A DNA stretch of 64,000 nt. It comes from Exophiala sp. HKRS030 (Eukaryota; Ascomycota; Eurotiomycetes; Chaetothyriales; Herpotrichiellaceae). Location of the stretch: contig JAHWDD010000010.1 of the NCBI GenBank assembly GCA_023897205.1, positions 496,001 to 560,000 on the forward strand, written 5' to 3'. A model generated the notes under the pieces. That model searched no databases. It was not told the origin of the DNA and saw only the letters and a list, made by a program, of their open reading frames with translations. Shown here one piece after another: positions 32,004 through 43,519 of this stretch (position 1 is the stretch's first letter; each line of letters begins with the position of its first letter). The translations under genes were made by a program, and so were the position numbers.

Positions 32004-33540
32004 CTAATTGTATTGAGCGTAAACATCTACCAGAAAGCGTTAGAGAAATGTCTGGGACAACCAAAACGAAAACAGAGAGATTGCAAACTTACTCGTAGAG
32101 CTGAATCGGGAGTTGCCTTTGATCTGTAATCATAGTCAGTATATCACAACGCTCATCATCGATAGTTGCAATACATACGACTTTCTCGACGGACTGCAGG
32201 AAGTCTTGTTCCGTGGCAACCTTCCTTCTCGCTCGAATGGCGAACATTCCGGCTTCTGTCGCCACACTTCGCAGTTCGGCACCTGTCGCTTGACCGGTCA
32301 GACGGGCAATCAGTTCCCATCTGATATCACGCTCGACGGACATGCTCTTCGCGCTGATATCGAATTAGTGTCAAGAAGTAAAACATGTCCACCCAAACTT
32401 ACTGAATCCTGAGAATGTTCGCACGGCCATCCAGATCCGGCAACGCAAACTCAATCTTACGATCGATACGACCTGGTCGCATCAAGGCAGGATCAAGAGT
32501 GGCCGGCCTGTTCGTAGCGAACATGACTTTGATATTTCCTCTCGAGTCGAAACCATCCAATTGAGTAATAAGCTCCAACATGGTTCTCTGGACTTCGTTA
32601 TCTCCACCCGCACCATCGTCGAATCGAGCGCCACCGATGGCGTCGATTTCATCGAAGAAAATGATGCATGCCTTTTTCGTCCGCGCCATCTCGAACAGTT
32701 CTCGAACCATTCGTGCACCTTCACCAACATACTTCTGTACCAGCTCAGAGCCAATGACTCTAATAAAGGTGGCATCGGTTCTGTTGGCTACCGCACGAGC
32801 GCACAACGTCTTGCCAGTACCAGGAGGTCCATAAAGTAGTGCTCCTTTGGGCGGATCGATACCCAGACTGACAAATCGCTCTGGAGACAGTAAAGGCATT
32901 TCCACGACTTCTCGGAGCTTCTCAATCTGTTCTTTGCAGCCTCCAACATCTCCGTATGTCACATCGGGCTTGTCTTCCACCGTCATCATGGTAACGCTGG
33001 GGTCGATCTTTGGTGGTAAGGGAAGCATGATGGAGTATTTCTGTCGATCCACGCCTACCCGCATGCCTTCCTCTATATCTGTAGGACTGACTCTCTCTCC
33101 CAGATTGACGACGAACTTGGCGATCTGCTTGACGTTAATTACGTATTTGCTCTTGTCAGGATCCTTCTCGTCTTGAATGATTTTGGTGCATCGTGCAACT
33201 TGGAGAGGTTGTTCTTCGGACATTCGTTGTCGGTCGGCGGCAATATCCCATAGATGTGGAGGGGCGAGTCCTGTGTCTGACTCCTTGACACCGATCTTTT
33301 CATTAACGCTCTGTTGTTTGTCCTTGATCTGCTTCTCGAGCTTCTTCAACGCGGCTGCGTACGGAGCAGCTCCATACGTCCGTAATACTTGGATATCCCT
33401 GTATTCAGTCAGCGAATATGTACATATATCTCTGGCACAACTAACTCCTCTGATAAAGGTGTGATTTTCTTCTCTGGCTCTTCATCGTCGGCGAAGGTCT
33501 TCTGGTACTTTTCCCAGCTCTGGCCGGTGGCACTCGGCAT
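32004..33540 (-). CDS. RPT1: 26S proteasome regulatory ATPase Rpt1
   Basis: Five exons: 33540-33446, 33398-32403, 32353-32179, 32123-32093 and 32026-32004; 439 residues. The last two exons are 31 and 23 bases. Rpt1 is one of six AAA+ ATPases of the 19S base that unfold substrates and open the 20S gate. An N-terminal coiled coil ([17 protein letters not shown]) precedes an OB-like region. The AAA core follows with Walker A GPPGTGKT, Walker [10 protein letters not shown], sensor [15 protein letters not shown], and a small helical domain with [20 protein letters not shown]. The spliced end is [15 protein letters not shown]. Junctions were chosen by phase: [13 protein letters not shown] and ILRI/HAKSMS. 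It is transcribed divergently from CCT4, another proteostasis gene, with 415 bases between the starts. Confidence 0.97.
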
Positions 33541-33955
33541 TTTGAGAACTTGGTAGGGTGAAGAGCTGTGGAGGAGCAAGCGCTGTATCAAAATTTCCCT
33601 CTAGTGTTTAATGTTGGCAAAGAGGATGATGCAGAAACAGGAGGATTGATGTGTGCAAATGCTGTGATGGCGAGTGTTGACCATTTGATGAGGAACTCCG
33701 TAATCGCGCGGTGCCTGAATGCGCAGGAAGCGAGTCGTTTAGCTGCGGACCCAGTCAAGCGCCACTAGTGCCAATGCGGTCACAGTCAAAGCACTCTGAG
33801 CCTGCGCCCGCCTAAACTCTGCACTCGTGAAATTTATATGTGCCCGCCGAACGCAATTGACAATTTCGCAGTAGGCATTACCCTTCTCCCACCACGCAAT
33901 CTCTTACGATCCAGCACTATCTGAGCCAGGAATAAATTGACAGAGAACGGCCAAT
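33541..33955. promoter_or_regulatory. Shared divergent promoter of RPT1 and CCT4 with PACE-like site
   Basis: 415 bases between two start codons. GTTGGCAAA at 33613-33621 matches the yeast proteasome element GGTGGCAAA at 8 of 9 positions and lies about 73 bases upstream of RPT1. Function is inferred from resemblance only. Confidence 0.4.
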
Positions 33956-35625
33956 ATGGCGGCTGCATTGGGTATTCAAGGCAATGTTGGCGGTGGTGGA
34001 AATGCGGCATTCAAGGTGCGAACCCATCTCGAAATGCATGTGGACTACTTTCTGACCTCGTTTAGGACAAGGAGAAGCCTATGGCTGTCCGGAATGCCAA
34101 CATCATGGCAGCCAGAGCCGTGGCCGATGCCATTCGAACCTCGCTTGGCCCCCGAGGAATGGACAAAATGATTCAATCTGGGAAAGGCGAGAACCTAATC
34201 ACAAACGATGGTAACACCATGCTGAAGAGCATGAGTGTGATGCACCCTGCAGCAAAAATGCTGGTGGACCTCAGTGCAGCCCAGGATGTTGAAGCCGGTG
34301 ATGGGACAACCTCCGTTGTGGTCATCGCAGGTAGCCTACTCGGAGCCGCCGATCGATTACTCGCAAAAGGCATCCATCCCACCATCATCTCAGAGTCGTT
34401 CCAGAGGGCGGCGGCCGCGGCGGTCAAGATACTACACAGCATGTCTCAACCCATATCCCTGACGGATCGGACCACACTTCTACAAGCAGCTTCGACGTCG
34501 CTGTCTTCCAAAATTGTGTCACAACACTCCGGCTTGCTAGGTCCTATGGCGGTCGATTCTGTGCTGAAGACGATCGACCCAAAGACCGCAGACAATGTAG
34601 ATCTACGGAACATCCGCATCGTCAAGAAAGTCGGTGGTACTATCGAAGATTCAGAGATGATTGATGGCTTGGTGCTAAATCAACCTGTTATCAAGAGTAG
34701 TGGTGGCCCGACCAGAATAGAAAAGGCTCGGATCGCGTTGATTCAATTCCAGCTGAGCCCCCCCAAGCCTGATATGGAGAACCAGATTGTTGTCAATGAC
34801 TACCGACAGATGGACAAGATCCTGAAAGAGGAGAGGACATATCTACTCAACATGGTCAAGAAAATTCAAAAGACCAAGTGCAACGTGCTGCTCATTCAGA
34901 AATCCATCCTTCGAGACGCAGTTAATGACCTGTCTCTGCACTTCCTGTCTAGATTGAAGATCATGGCGATCAAAGATATCGAGCGAGACGAGGTTGAATT
35001 TCTATGCAAGAGCACAGGCTGCAAACCTATCGCCAACATCGACACCTTCACGGAGGACAAGCTCGGAAGCGCGGACTTGGTAGAAGAGGTCCAATCCTCT
35101 GGTGCACGATATGTGAAGATCACCGGCATCCGAACTGCCGCAACACAAAATCAGACCGTGTCAATAGTAGCGCGCGGGGCCAACTCCTTGATCCTCGACG
35201 AAGCCGACCGATCGATACACGATGCACTCTGTGTCATTCGTTGTCTGGTGAAGAAAAAGGCATTGATAGCTGGCGGTGGAGCCCCCGAAATCGAAGTCGC
35301 ACAGCAATTAGCGAAGCAAGCACGAGAGTTGACAGGAACCGAAGCCATCTGCTGGAAGGCGTTTGCCGACGCTATGGAAGTGATTCCAACCACATTGGCG
35401 GAAAACGCCGGTCTGAACAGTATCAAGGTGGTGACTGAGCTCCGGCACCGACATGAGATGGGTGAAAAGAACGCTGGTGTGAGCATCAGGAGCGGAGGCG
35501 TCAAGACGAATATTGCGGACGAGAAGGTTCTCCAACCTCTGCTCGTGAGCACCAGCGCCATCGAATTGGCAGCGGAGACGGTCAAGATGATTTTACGGAT
35601 TGATGATATTGCCTTGTCACGATGA
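33956..35625 (+). CDS. CCT4: T-complex chaperonin TRiC/CCT subunit delta
   Basis: Two exons: 33956-34015 and 34066-35625; 539 residues. CCT4 is one of eight subunits of the cytosolic chaperonin that folds actin, tubulin and WD-repeat proteins. A short Gly-rich N-terminus joins [19 protein letters not shown]. Group II chaperonin signatures follow: [23 protein letters not shown] and the ATP-site [12 protein letters not shown]. Later come the apical-domain stretch and [14 protein letters not shown] near the C-terminus, ending [11 protein letters not shown]. Length matches the family (about 530). An internal ATG at 34081 would lose the first 25 residues; the splice-joined start is better supported. 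Confidence 0.97.
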
Positions 35626-36662
35626 TCAAGAAGCCAAAATTTGGGGAAACGGTGTGTTGATGGCCCAGGAAAAGGTGTATTGTAACCAACCATAACGTGG
35701 GACTGTTATACCCCTTTCAGACACGACATGAATGTTGCTACAAGCTGATAGATATGCAAGCCTTGGTAGATGGACCGTAACTTGTAGCCTACGATTAATG
35801 GCGACGCCGCGGGGCTTTCGAGATCTTGAGCTATTGTACTGGTCAATGGTAGAGGGTCAAGTCATGGTATGTACATGTTATGCCTATGTACGCGGCGGGC
35901 CAATGAGCTTGGTAGATAGATTTTCCGAGTGGTTTTGTTCTTTACAAGATGGAATCGATTTGTACTATCTCCGTATTGTAGTAGTCCGTTACTCGCACGA
36001 ACCGGGACACAGGACTTGTTCTCGAGGCGGTCAAGAGGGGGTTTCGAAACCTGACCGACAGACAGATATGCTCTTGTGGGGGGCAGGGCGGCGGTACTTT
36101 TGTTTTTGTTGTTTTCTTACTCCATAAATCCCAAAGTTGGGTATATATATTTCGTAAGCGGCACGGCAGTTGTACTTTATACCTAGCTGTCTGTACGGAG
36201 TGTAACCTGCGCCTTATGGTGACCCTGACCCCCCTGGATCATTTTCGGATAAAAATTGGTTTTCGTGATAGGTTGGATACGTCCGCACGAATACCTAAGT
36301 AACAGAGAAACGGGGTGCCGTGTTTGTTAGTGCTGATGGTTGGTTACGAAATATATATAGATTGACTTTGTTGGACCGAACAGCGCGGCCATCGAGCGCT
36401 TGATTGAAATAATATTGCTAAAGCCATGTCGACGAGAGACAAGACAGACAAGACAGAAAAAACAAATAGAAAAAAAAAGGCAAGTACCTAATAGGCGAGG
36501 CACGAATCTGACAGAAGGAATACTTATATCTCCGACGGGGTTTCACAAGACTGGTTTGTTGCCTACACACCAGCAGAAGGTCATCAACAACGCTCCGTTG
36601 TTCAAAAGTCTAGGGCTAGGTTAGGTACACATACGAGTCAACGAAAACGAGTATTCAGGATC
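35626..36662. other. Intergenic between CCT4 and the P450
   Basis: About 1 kb with no supported gene. Near-matches to the TACGGAGTA motif occur (for example TACGGAGTG near 36195), and there are A-rich and GACAAGACAGACAAG tracts before the P450. Confidence 0.5.
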
Positions 36663-38571
36663 ATGACTTGGGCTATGATCATCCTTCTCCTACTTGGCCT
36701 GTGGGCATTGTCCAATGTCTACAGCCTTGTGAGAAACTACCTCGTGGCACGAAAGACGGGTCTCCCAATCCTCGTCTGCCCCATCAACAACTACAACCCA
36801 CTTTGGATGGCGAGCGGTATACCTCTGAACCCGCTGTACAAAAGGATCCTCCCCAGGCACCTCTACGAGCGGGTCAACTGCGCGTCGTACGGGTTCGAAT
36901 GGCGAGAAAAGAGCGGCATCTTCCAAAAATACGGCCCGGCCTTCGTCCTCGTCACCACCGGCGCCGTCGAGTTGAACACCGTCGACCCGGGCCTGGTGAG
37001 CGAGGTGCTCAGACGGCCCAAGGATTTCCCAAACACCGACATTGGAGACGTCATCATGGGCGTGTTTGGACCCAACCTCCTCACCACCAACGGCGAACGG
37101 TGGTCTCGACAACGCAAGCTCATCGCGCCCAACATCAATGAGAAGATCAGCAGTCTGGTGTTTGGCGAGTCTCGACGGCAGGCCCGCGAGATGGTCGCTT
37201 CGTACGTGGACGAGGCACAGGGAGTGACGAATGACACGGTGCGTGGGTTGTAAGTTTTTCCCCTTCTCCTCCTCCACGTTGGTCACCTCTGGTCTGCAAG
37301 AATCTGCATTCGCTCTCACCTTACTGAATGTGGACTCGATAGAAAAGCGCTCGCCATCAATGTCCTCGGCACGGCCGGGTTCGGGATACGACGGCCCTGG
37401 AAGGATGATGCCACGTCACAACCCAAACGCCAATGCCAACGCTTCACTTACATGGAAGCCACCAAGATCGTGGTTGAGAACATCGTCGGCGCCGTTTTCC
37501 CCACCAGGTTGCTCACGCTGTCCATCCTCCCCTCGTCCTGGCAGGACATTGGACGGGCGAAGACGGAGTTCCCCCAACTTACCAAGGAAATGCTCGAGAA
37601 CGAACGTAAGGTGCAAGAGAGCGCCACCGAAGCCAGGACCAACCTGATGAGCCTGCTCGTTCGACTCTCCGACGCCGACGGCGCCAAGTCGACGCAGTAC
37701 CTGACCGAGGATGAAATGTTGGGTAACCTCTTCATCTTCACCGCGGCAGGATTCGACACGACGGCCAACACGATGGCGTATGCGCTGGCGCTTCTCGCCA
37801 CGTACCCCAAGTACCAAGATTGGCTGTACGAGGAGATCAAGGCGGTGATTGGCGACAAGCCCACCGAAAGTCTCGAGTACGCCGACACATTCCCCCGGCT
37901 ACCACGCTGTCTAGCGTTGATGGTGAGTCTTCTTTCCCCACGCAGACATGTTCACAAAGCCACGCACGTTTCGCGTGGACACGAGTGTTGCCAAAAGAGA
38001 AAGAAAAGGCCGAATGCTGACCCCTGGGTGCCGTTACCGCGAGCAACGATAGCTCGAGACAATGCGCCTCTTCCCACCGTTGGTCCACATCGCCAAACAG
38101 GTCAACAAAACACAAGACGTCGCCGTTGCCACGTCCCTCCGGTCGTACTTTTTGCCGCGAAGGGTCGTGATTTACCTCAGTTCGGTGGCCCTGCACCGCA
38201 GCCTCCAAACCTACGGCGACGACGCGGACGCGTTCCGCCCGGAGCGCTGGATCCTCGACCCCTCCGTCGAGCCGGGGTCGGCGAAGTCGACCATCGCCGC
38301 CAACGTCAGGACGATGCCCAAGGGCAGCTTCGTGCCGTGGTCCGCGGGTCCGCGGGTCTGCCCGGGCATGAAGATGGCCCAGGTCGAGTTCGTGGGCGTC
38401 TTCTTGACCGTGTGCGAGAGGTACACCTTCGCGCCTGTCCGGCTCCGCGACGACGAGACGGACGACCAGGTCAAGGCGAGGTTCGAGGCCGTCATGGAAG
38501 ACAGTTCGCCCAGGTTGACCCTGCAGATGAACCGGTTCGAGGACCTCAAGATCAAGTGGACCAGACGATGA
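36663..38571 (+). CDS. Cytochrome P450 monooxygenase
   Basis: Three exons: 36663-37249, 37343-37922 and 38053-38571; 561 residues. An N-terminal membrane anchor (about 3-20, AMIILLLLGLWALSNVYSLV) places it at the ER. P450 signatures are intact: I-helix AAGFDTT (near 300), K-helix ExxR in LETMRLFPP (390-398), FRPERW (near 450), and the heme loop FVPWSAGPRVCPG with ligand Cys492. The first intron lies just after VRGL and joins KALAINVLGTAGFG. Third codon positions are strongly C/G-biased compared with the neighbours CCT4 and H1, which also produces long antisense open frames. It stands alone between housekeeping genes with no tailoring partners, so a xenobiotic or lipid role is as likely as secondary metabolism. 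The CYP family is not assigned. Confidence 0.94.
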
Positions 38572-39426
38572 ACATTTGTCGCGTACGGGTAGTACCGCCA
38601 GTGACCAAACACGAGTGATTCGTGTCGTGAACGAATGCCGGTAGATTGGCCGTCCACGTACCTCGAGTAACCAAGTACGAGTACGAGATGTGGGAACAGT
38701 AACTACAAGTAGCACTTTATTGTACTTCCCAACAGTACGGGTAGGTTTACCGACCGAATGACTAATGACATCACATTGTTTTGGAAAGAATGTGATTACC
38801 TAATTGCCCTGACGAAAGATCAACACCAGAGCGTCAAGTCCCCCCAAAATCCGGGCTATACTGAAAAGCGCGCGCAAAATGGTGTGGTAATACTAGTGTC
38901 TGTACAAGGGGCATTTTCGATTGACTGTGTACGTGTGAAGATCGAAAAATGCAAAAGGTTGCCACCCACATCGTTCATCCATCCTCTTATACAAAAGTAA
39001 GGAGACGAGATGAGATGCGCCGTTGATGGATAATAATCTCTCGTGCACTGTCAAGACACACTCACACACACCTTTTTGCGCCCCTGAATTTCTGCATCTC
39101 CTGCGTTTGTCCCATACGTATTCCAGTCCCAAAAAAACCAATCACATCACGAATAACGCCGAGATTCCCCATCTTGAGCCATCGAATTTCCAAACGCGTC
39201 GAAAACACAGCACGCCCCCGAGGTTATGTAAAAAAGACACATCGGCAACCAAAAGTGAGCGGCCCTTTCATGGCAATCAGCAACGCCCCACACACCCGGC
39301 CACCACCCAACGTCATGTCCCATCAACATAATCACTCCAAAGCAGCACATACACACACACGAAGTTTGGAAAAAGCAAAAGCAACACACGTCAGGTCATA
39401 ACATCAACATGAAGCCCTGTTATAGT
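38572..39426. other. Intergenic between P450 and histone H1 (convergent)
   Basis: Tail-to-tail region without a supported gene. It contains CA-rich stretches (for example ACACACACA near 39352) and probable 3' UTRs. Confidence 0.55.
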
Positions 39427-40586
39427 TCATGCAGAGGCCTCTGCCTTCTTGGGTGTGGCAGACGACTTCTTGGCGGCAGCTTTCTTGGGGGCTGCCTTCT
39501 TGGGAGCAGCCTTCTTCGTGCCAGAAGTGGTCTTTTGCTTGCTGACGCGCCCTGACTTCGTCTTCTTAAGAACTGTTGGGGCGTCTGTGACGGCAGGGGC
39601 CTAAGTGGTAATGTTAATATTCACCGGATGTTTATCGGAGTCGGTCACACATACAGTCTCGGTCTTCGTCTTGGTCTTGGGGGCTCTCTTAGTAGCGGTG
39701 TTGGCCTTTGGTTTGGCGGCGGAAGCCTTCTTAGGGGCAGCGGCCTTCTTGACCTTTGATGCGGCGGTCTTGGGCTTGACAGTCTTTGCCTTGGTGGCCT
39801 TTGGCTTCTCGTCCTTCTTCTCCTTCTACACAAGGGTCAGCATGGCGGCGATAAGGTCTGAATGGTTCAGACTGACCTTAGGGGCGGCGGCCTTCTTCTC
39901 GGCAGGCTTGGCTTCCTTCTTTGCGAGCTTGACGGGACCTGAGGGACCTGAGATTACTTGTCAGCACGCAGGCTCGAGTATGCGTATGAGTGCAGGTGTC
40001 AATACCCTTTGGCTGTTGGAAGTCACCCTTCTCGACACCCGACTTCAAAGCCTTGTTGAACAGAGAGTCGAATTGGGATTCGGATGTGATGGTGACATTG
40101 TTGTTTGCCTTGACATACTTCTTGATGGCTTGTCGGCTATAGAGGTGTCAACAAACAAGTCATGCGATAAGAGACCTCGAGCCGCCGACGACGAGGGACG
40201 GGGGATAACTGACCTGCTTCCATTTCGCTCCTTGAGCTGTTTGTGACAAAGGCACGTCAGCAATGGTATTCTCCAGCGGGCAGTCTTCCAATAACACATT
40301 CCGACTCTTTCGCCAATCTCACATGCACCTTTGGACAATGAGGTAGGCAGATCCGACGGCGCCGAGGGTGTCGCAAATGGGATTGACTCACGTTGATGAT
40401 TGCGTCCTTGATCATATCTGGCAGGCAGGGTCAGCATTGACGTGCGACAACGACAAACAGGCTCTCGCGATCATGCGACGCGCCGTGGCGGGCAAACTCA
40501 CCCTTGTATGAAGCGTGTGCCGGGGCGGCGGCGGGCTTCTTGTCCTTGGTGGCGGCAGCGGTGCCGGTGGCTTTCTTGGGAGGCAT
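39427..40586 (-). CDS. Linker histone H1
   Basis: Seven exons: 40586-40502, 40417-40392, 40236-40214, 40136-40006, 39947-39877, 39825-39655 and 39600-39427; 226 residues. H1 binds linker DNA and compacts chromatin. After a Lys/Ala/Thr start (MPPKKATGTAAATKDKK) comes the winged-helix domain: [28 protein letters not shown], then NNVTITSESQFDSLFNKALKSGVEKGDF and PSGPVKLAKK. The tail is a long Lys/Ala/Pro region with repeated APKKAA. Six introns interrupt a 678-base coding sequence, with exons as short as 23 and 26 bases. All junctions keep phase and reconstruct the globular domain without gaps. A CCAAT box sits in the upstream region. Confidence 0.95.
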
Positions 40587-41815
40587 GATGATGGTGTGGT
40601 GTTGATGGATCGACTGATAGATAGATCAAGGGCGAAAGATAGCTATGGATCGAGTAAACGGGAGACTGTTAGCTTGAGGCGGAAAGAAGAGGAAGCAGAA
40701 TGGAATGGGTGATGGGCTGTACTCGCAGCGCGCGGCGAGCGGGGGACACGCAGATGTTTATACCTCGCATGTGACGTGCCGTGGACAATCAGATCAATCC
40801 AGCTCCTCCGCCCGTCAGCCAATCACAATTCCGCATCAATGGGCGGAAGCTAAACAGTTGGAAAAGGTCGAGGCGACGGGGGAAAATCATCGAGTTCCCA
40901 GTTCAGCACCAGAACAATAATCAATCGTCGTGCCAGATCACGCGCTGCCTCGTTCTCAAAGCTGTTTGTGCCTTCCCACCCTCCACGCTTTGTTTTTGTC
41001 CACTCACGTTTTCCCTTCCCTCGCGTCCCTCCCCTCGCTCTTTTTTCTCTCCTCCCTCTTCGTGTCACGGTATTTTCCATCCCATTAATCTCGAAGAATG
41101 AGGTCTGACCACCAGCGTACCCACCTTTCTTCTTTCAGTTTCTCGTGTGGCCTGTGTCTGTTCGTGTTGACCTCCCACGGCTTATGGTTTCAGTCTTACT
41201 ATTCCCTCTCGTGACCCCAAATGGTCTTTGTTGGACCTTGACCTGCCAAGATTCCTTCCTCATGCACTCGGCTATTTCATAGACCTTGTTTACGACATTC
41301 CATAGTACGACGATACTGGGTCAGTCCTCTCCAGGTCAATGTAGGCCAAGATAAAATCTAATGCTGTCGTAGAGGATCGGCCTTTGATCGGGTTCTGATC
41401 ACGTTGTATCTCATATTCTGCCTTGTTGGGCATCGTTTTGCTATTATTGTTACAGGAATGCTTCGTCCACAAGGTGATGGCGAAGAGTTGGGCAGACGAT
41501 GAATCAAGCTCGACCATTCGGAATGCCCCCTCTCGAGCTCATGGCGAGTCATGTGAACAAACGCAAAGCCTCCAGCATCACTAGTGCCAAGTCTATCTCG
41601 ACCTGCGAGGCACGTGCCATTTATTCCTCAACGGGCATCTCCTCTCCGATCATCCCGAACTGAGGACCACCATCTTTTCCCTGCGCTCTCCTTATGCTCC
41701 CCCGCCGAACGCCCTTGCGATGAAATATTCTCGTTGGTATCATTCTCCTGCCAGTCACATGACCTTGAAATTCACCCGGGTCCTCGACGCCGTCCCATTG
41801 CAACAAATGAGGCCA
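40587..41815. other. Histone H1 upstream region to FEN1 3' end
   Basis: No supported gene. The H1 promoter side contains CCAAT (40819-40823) and a TGACGTG near 40770. A C/T-rich block occupies about 40970-41080. The rest shows short frames only. Confidence 0.55.
40819..40823 (-). promoter_or_regulatory. CCAAT box upstream of histone H1
   Basis: CCAAT within GTCAGCCAATCACAATT, about 235 bases upstream of the H1 start. It is a candidate CBF/HAP site by sequence only. Confidence 0.4.
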
Positions 41816-43145
41816 TCATGTCGATATATGCGTCCTCGCCTTGGACTCTTTCTTGGTCTTTGCGTCCTCCTTCTTTTTCTTCTTTGCCTCAGCAATCTTC
41901 TCGTCGTGTTTACGCTTCAGGTCTTTTTTCTCCGTTTCGGTCTTGGGAACCGCCTTGAAGAACCCTTCGAGCCGAGACTGTTGCGCCGTCTTGACATTCT
42001 TCTGCAGTTTTTGTGCGCCACTCCGAACCCGGTCCTCGTTGAAGCCTTTGTCGTTGACCAGAAATTGCACAAGGCCCTCCACGTCAGGTGCTTCCCACTT
42101 GAAGTCACACTCGGGATCCTCGGCAGATCGCACATCCGGGTGGTGGAATAGCTCTCTCGCTTCCTTGTATGGCCAATCGTCAGGAATGGTGTATCTCTTC
42201 TTCGAGTCATTTTCCATGAACTCCACAACCTTCTCCAATGAGCCGTGTTCCCGAATCAACTTCAACGCCGTATTCGGGCCAACCTTGGGGATTGGGTCCA
42301 CGTAGTCGCATCCGAGTAAAATACAAAGGTCGATGAACTAGGAAAGTCAGTCAATTGTCCGAATGCGCGTGCCATCATATCTACCTGGTTTCGGTCCATG
42401 TTCAAGCCCTCCAATGTCTTGTCGAGGTGGATTTCTTGGATGGGCTCCTTGCGTTGTTCACTGAACGTCAGATGTCGCAACAAGATTGGCGAATTGAAGG
42501 TCAACGTGTCCATGTCCTCGGATGCGGCTGCATACACCTTGCCCGCCCGGGCCAAAACCGCGCATTGTGCTTCTGCCTCCGTGGGTGCGACGATGAACGG
42601 TATGCCCATCAACTTGAGTAGTTTTCTGCATTCCTCGTTGTGTTCTCTGGTCACTCTCACGGTTCTTCGTGAGAACTTCTCCACTTCTTCTGCGGTGCCA
42701 GTCTCTTTCGCCTCTTCATGTTGTTCATTCGCTTCGTTCTTCCGGGCAAATCGCTTCGCAAGTTCGCCAGACTTTAGCTTGGGCGGCGCTCCGTCAAAGA
42801 CGTATAAAGGCTTGAGGCCGTTGTCGACCATGCGCAGAGTCCGGTAGAACATGCCCATCAGGTGTGAGGTGGTTTCGCCAGTATCTGACATGAGTTGCTG
42901 GCCATCCGAGCGAACTGCTATCAGGAAACTGTATATGCTCATCGACGCATCCTGTGCCATTGTCAGTGCGTGGGGATGTTGCCGGAACCATGAGACCTAC
43001 AATTGCGACCTTCCTGCCAAAGTGGTTCTTGATCTCACCATTCTTGATCGCATCTGGTGCCTCGTCGGCGATGACATGGTAAAGTCCTGTAAGAGGGTCA
43101 GACGAGTTCAATGCCGGGCAAACATAAATTACCTTTGATACCCAT
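41816..43145 (-). CDS. FEN1: Flap endonuclease 1
   Basis: Four exons: 43145-43133, 43086-43001, 42951-42385 and 42337-41816; 395 residues. FEN1 (yeast Rad27) removes 5' flaps in Okazaki-fragment processing and long-patch base-excision repair. The first exon codes MGIK and one extra base. The N-domain holds [18 protein letters not shown] with a catalytic Asp and VFDGAPP. The I-domain has [30 protein letters not shown], giving the catalytic acidic residues. The H2TH region is [25 protein letters not shown]-binding PIP box QSRLEGFF (near 341-349) and a Lys-rich nuclear-localisation tail complete it. Length is typical. It is divergent from the glutaryl-CoA dehydrogenase relic, 374 bases away. Confidence 0.97.
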
Positions 43146-43519
43146 GCTTGCGAAAGTGCGGTGTCGTTGTAGATCGGTTCAAGTTGGAGTGGCTGCGCAG
43201 AGAACAAAAAGTCCGCCGCTGCGCGTAAATGGTTCAATGGTCGCGTACCGCGCACTTCCAATAATGACGTGTTAGCCAGTTACCATACCCGCACGGTACA
43301 GAACGCCACGACAGCCACACTACGATTTGGTAAGAATCAGAACTACAATAGACACCATCATCACCATGTGAGCTACAATACTTCAGAGGTTGGGGATGAG
43401 CCTCGGCTCTCCCACAGCATGAAGCCCGAAGCTGTCGGTGCCTATAAGTACATTCTTGTCTCGGAGACCACTCGCTACGTGACTATATTTCTCTTGTCCA
43501 TCTTGAGTCATCTCTGAGA
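43146..43519. other. Upstream interval between FEN1 and the dehydrogenase relic
   Basis: 374 bases between divergent starts. It contains a CATCATCACCATG stretch and no recognised element. It is presumably the FEN1 promoter and the former promoter of the relic. Confidence 0.5.

Noticed and set aside
36690..37319. 209-codon minus-strand open frame
   Set aside because: Antisense to P450 exon 1, with no start context or domains.
36663..38571. Secondary-metabolite gene cluster around the P450
   Set aside because: The neighbours are CCT4 and histone H1. No synthase, transferase, transporter or pathway regulator is adjacent.
37837..38715. 292-codon minus-strand open frame
   Set aside because: Antisense to the P450, whose motifs and splice phases are unambiguous. 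High third-position GC keeps the antisense frame free of stops.
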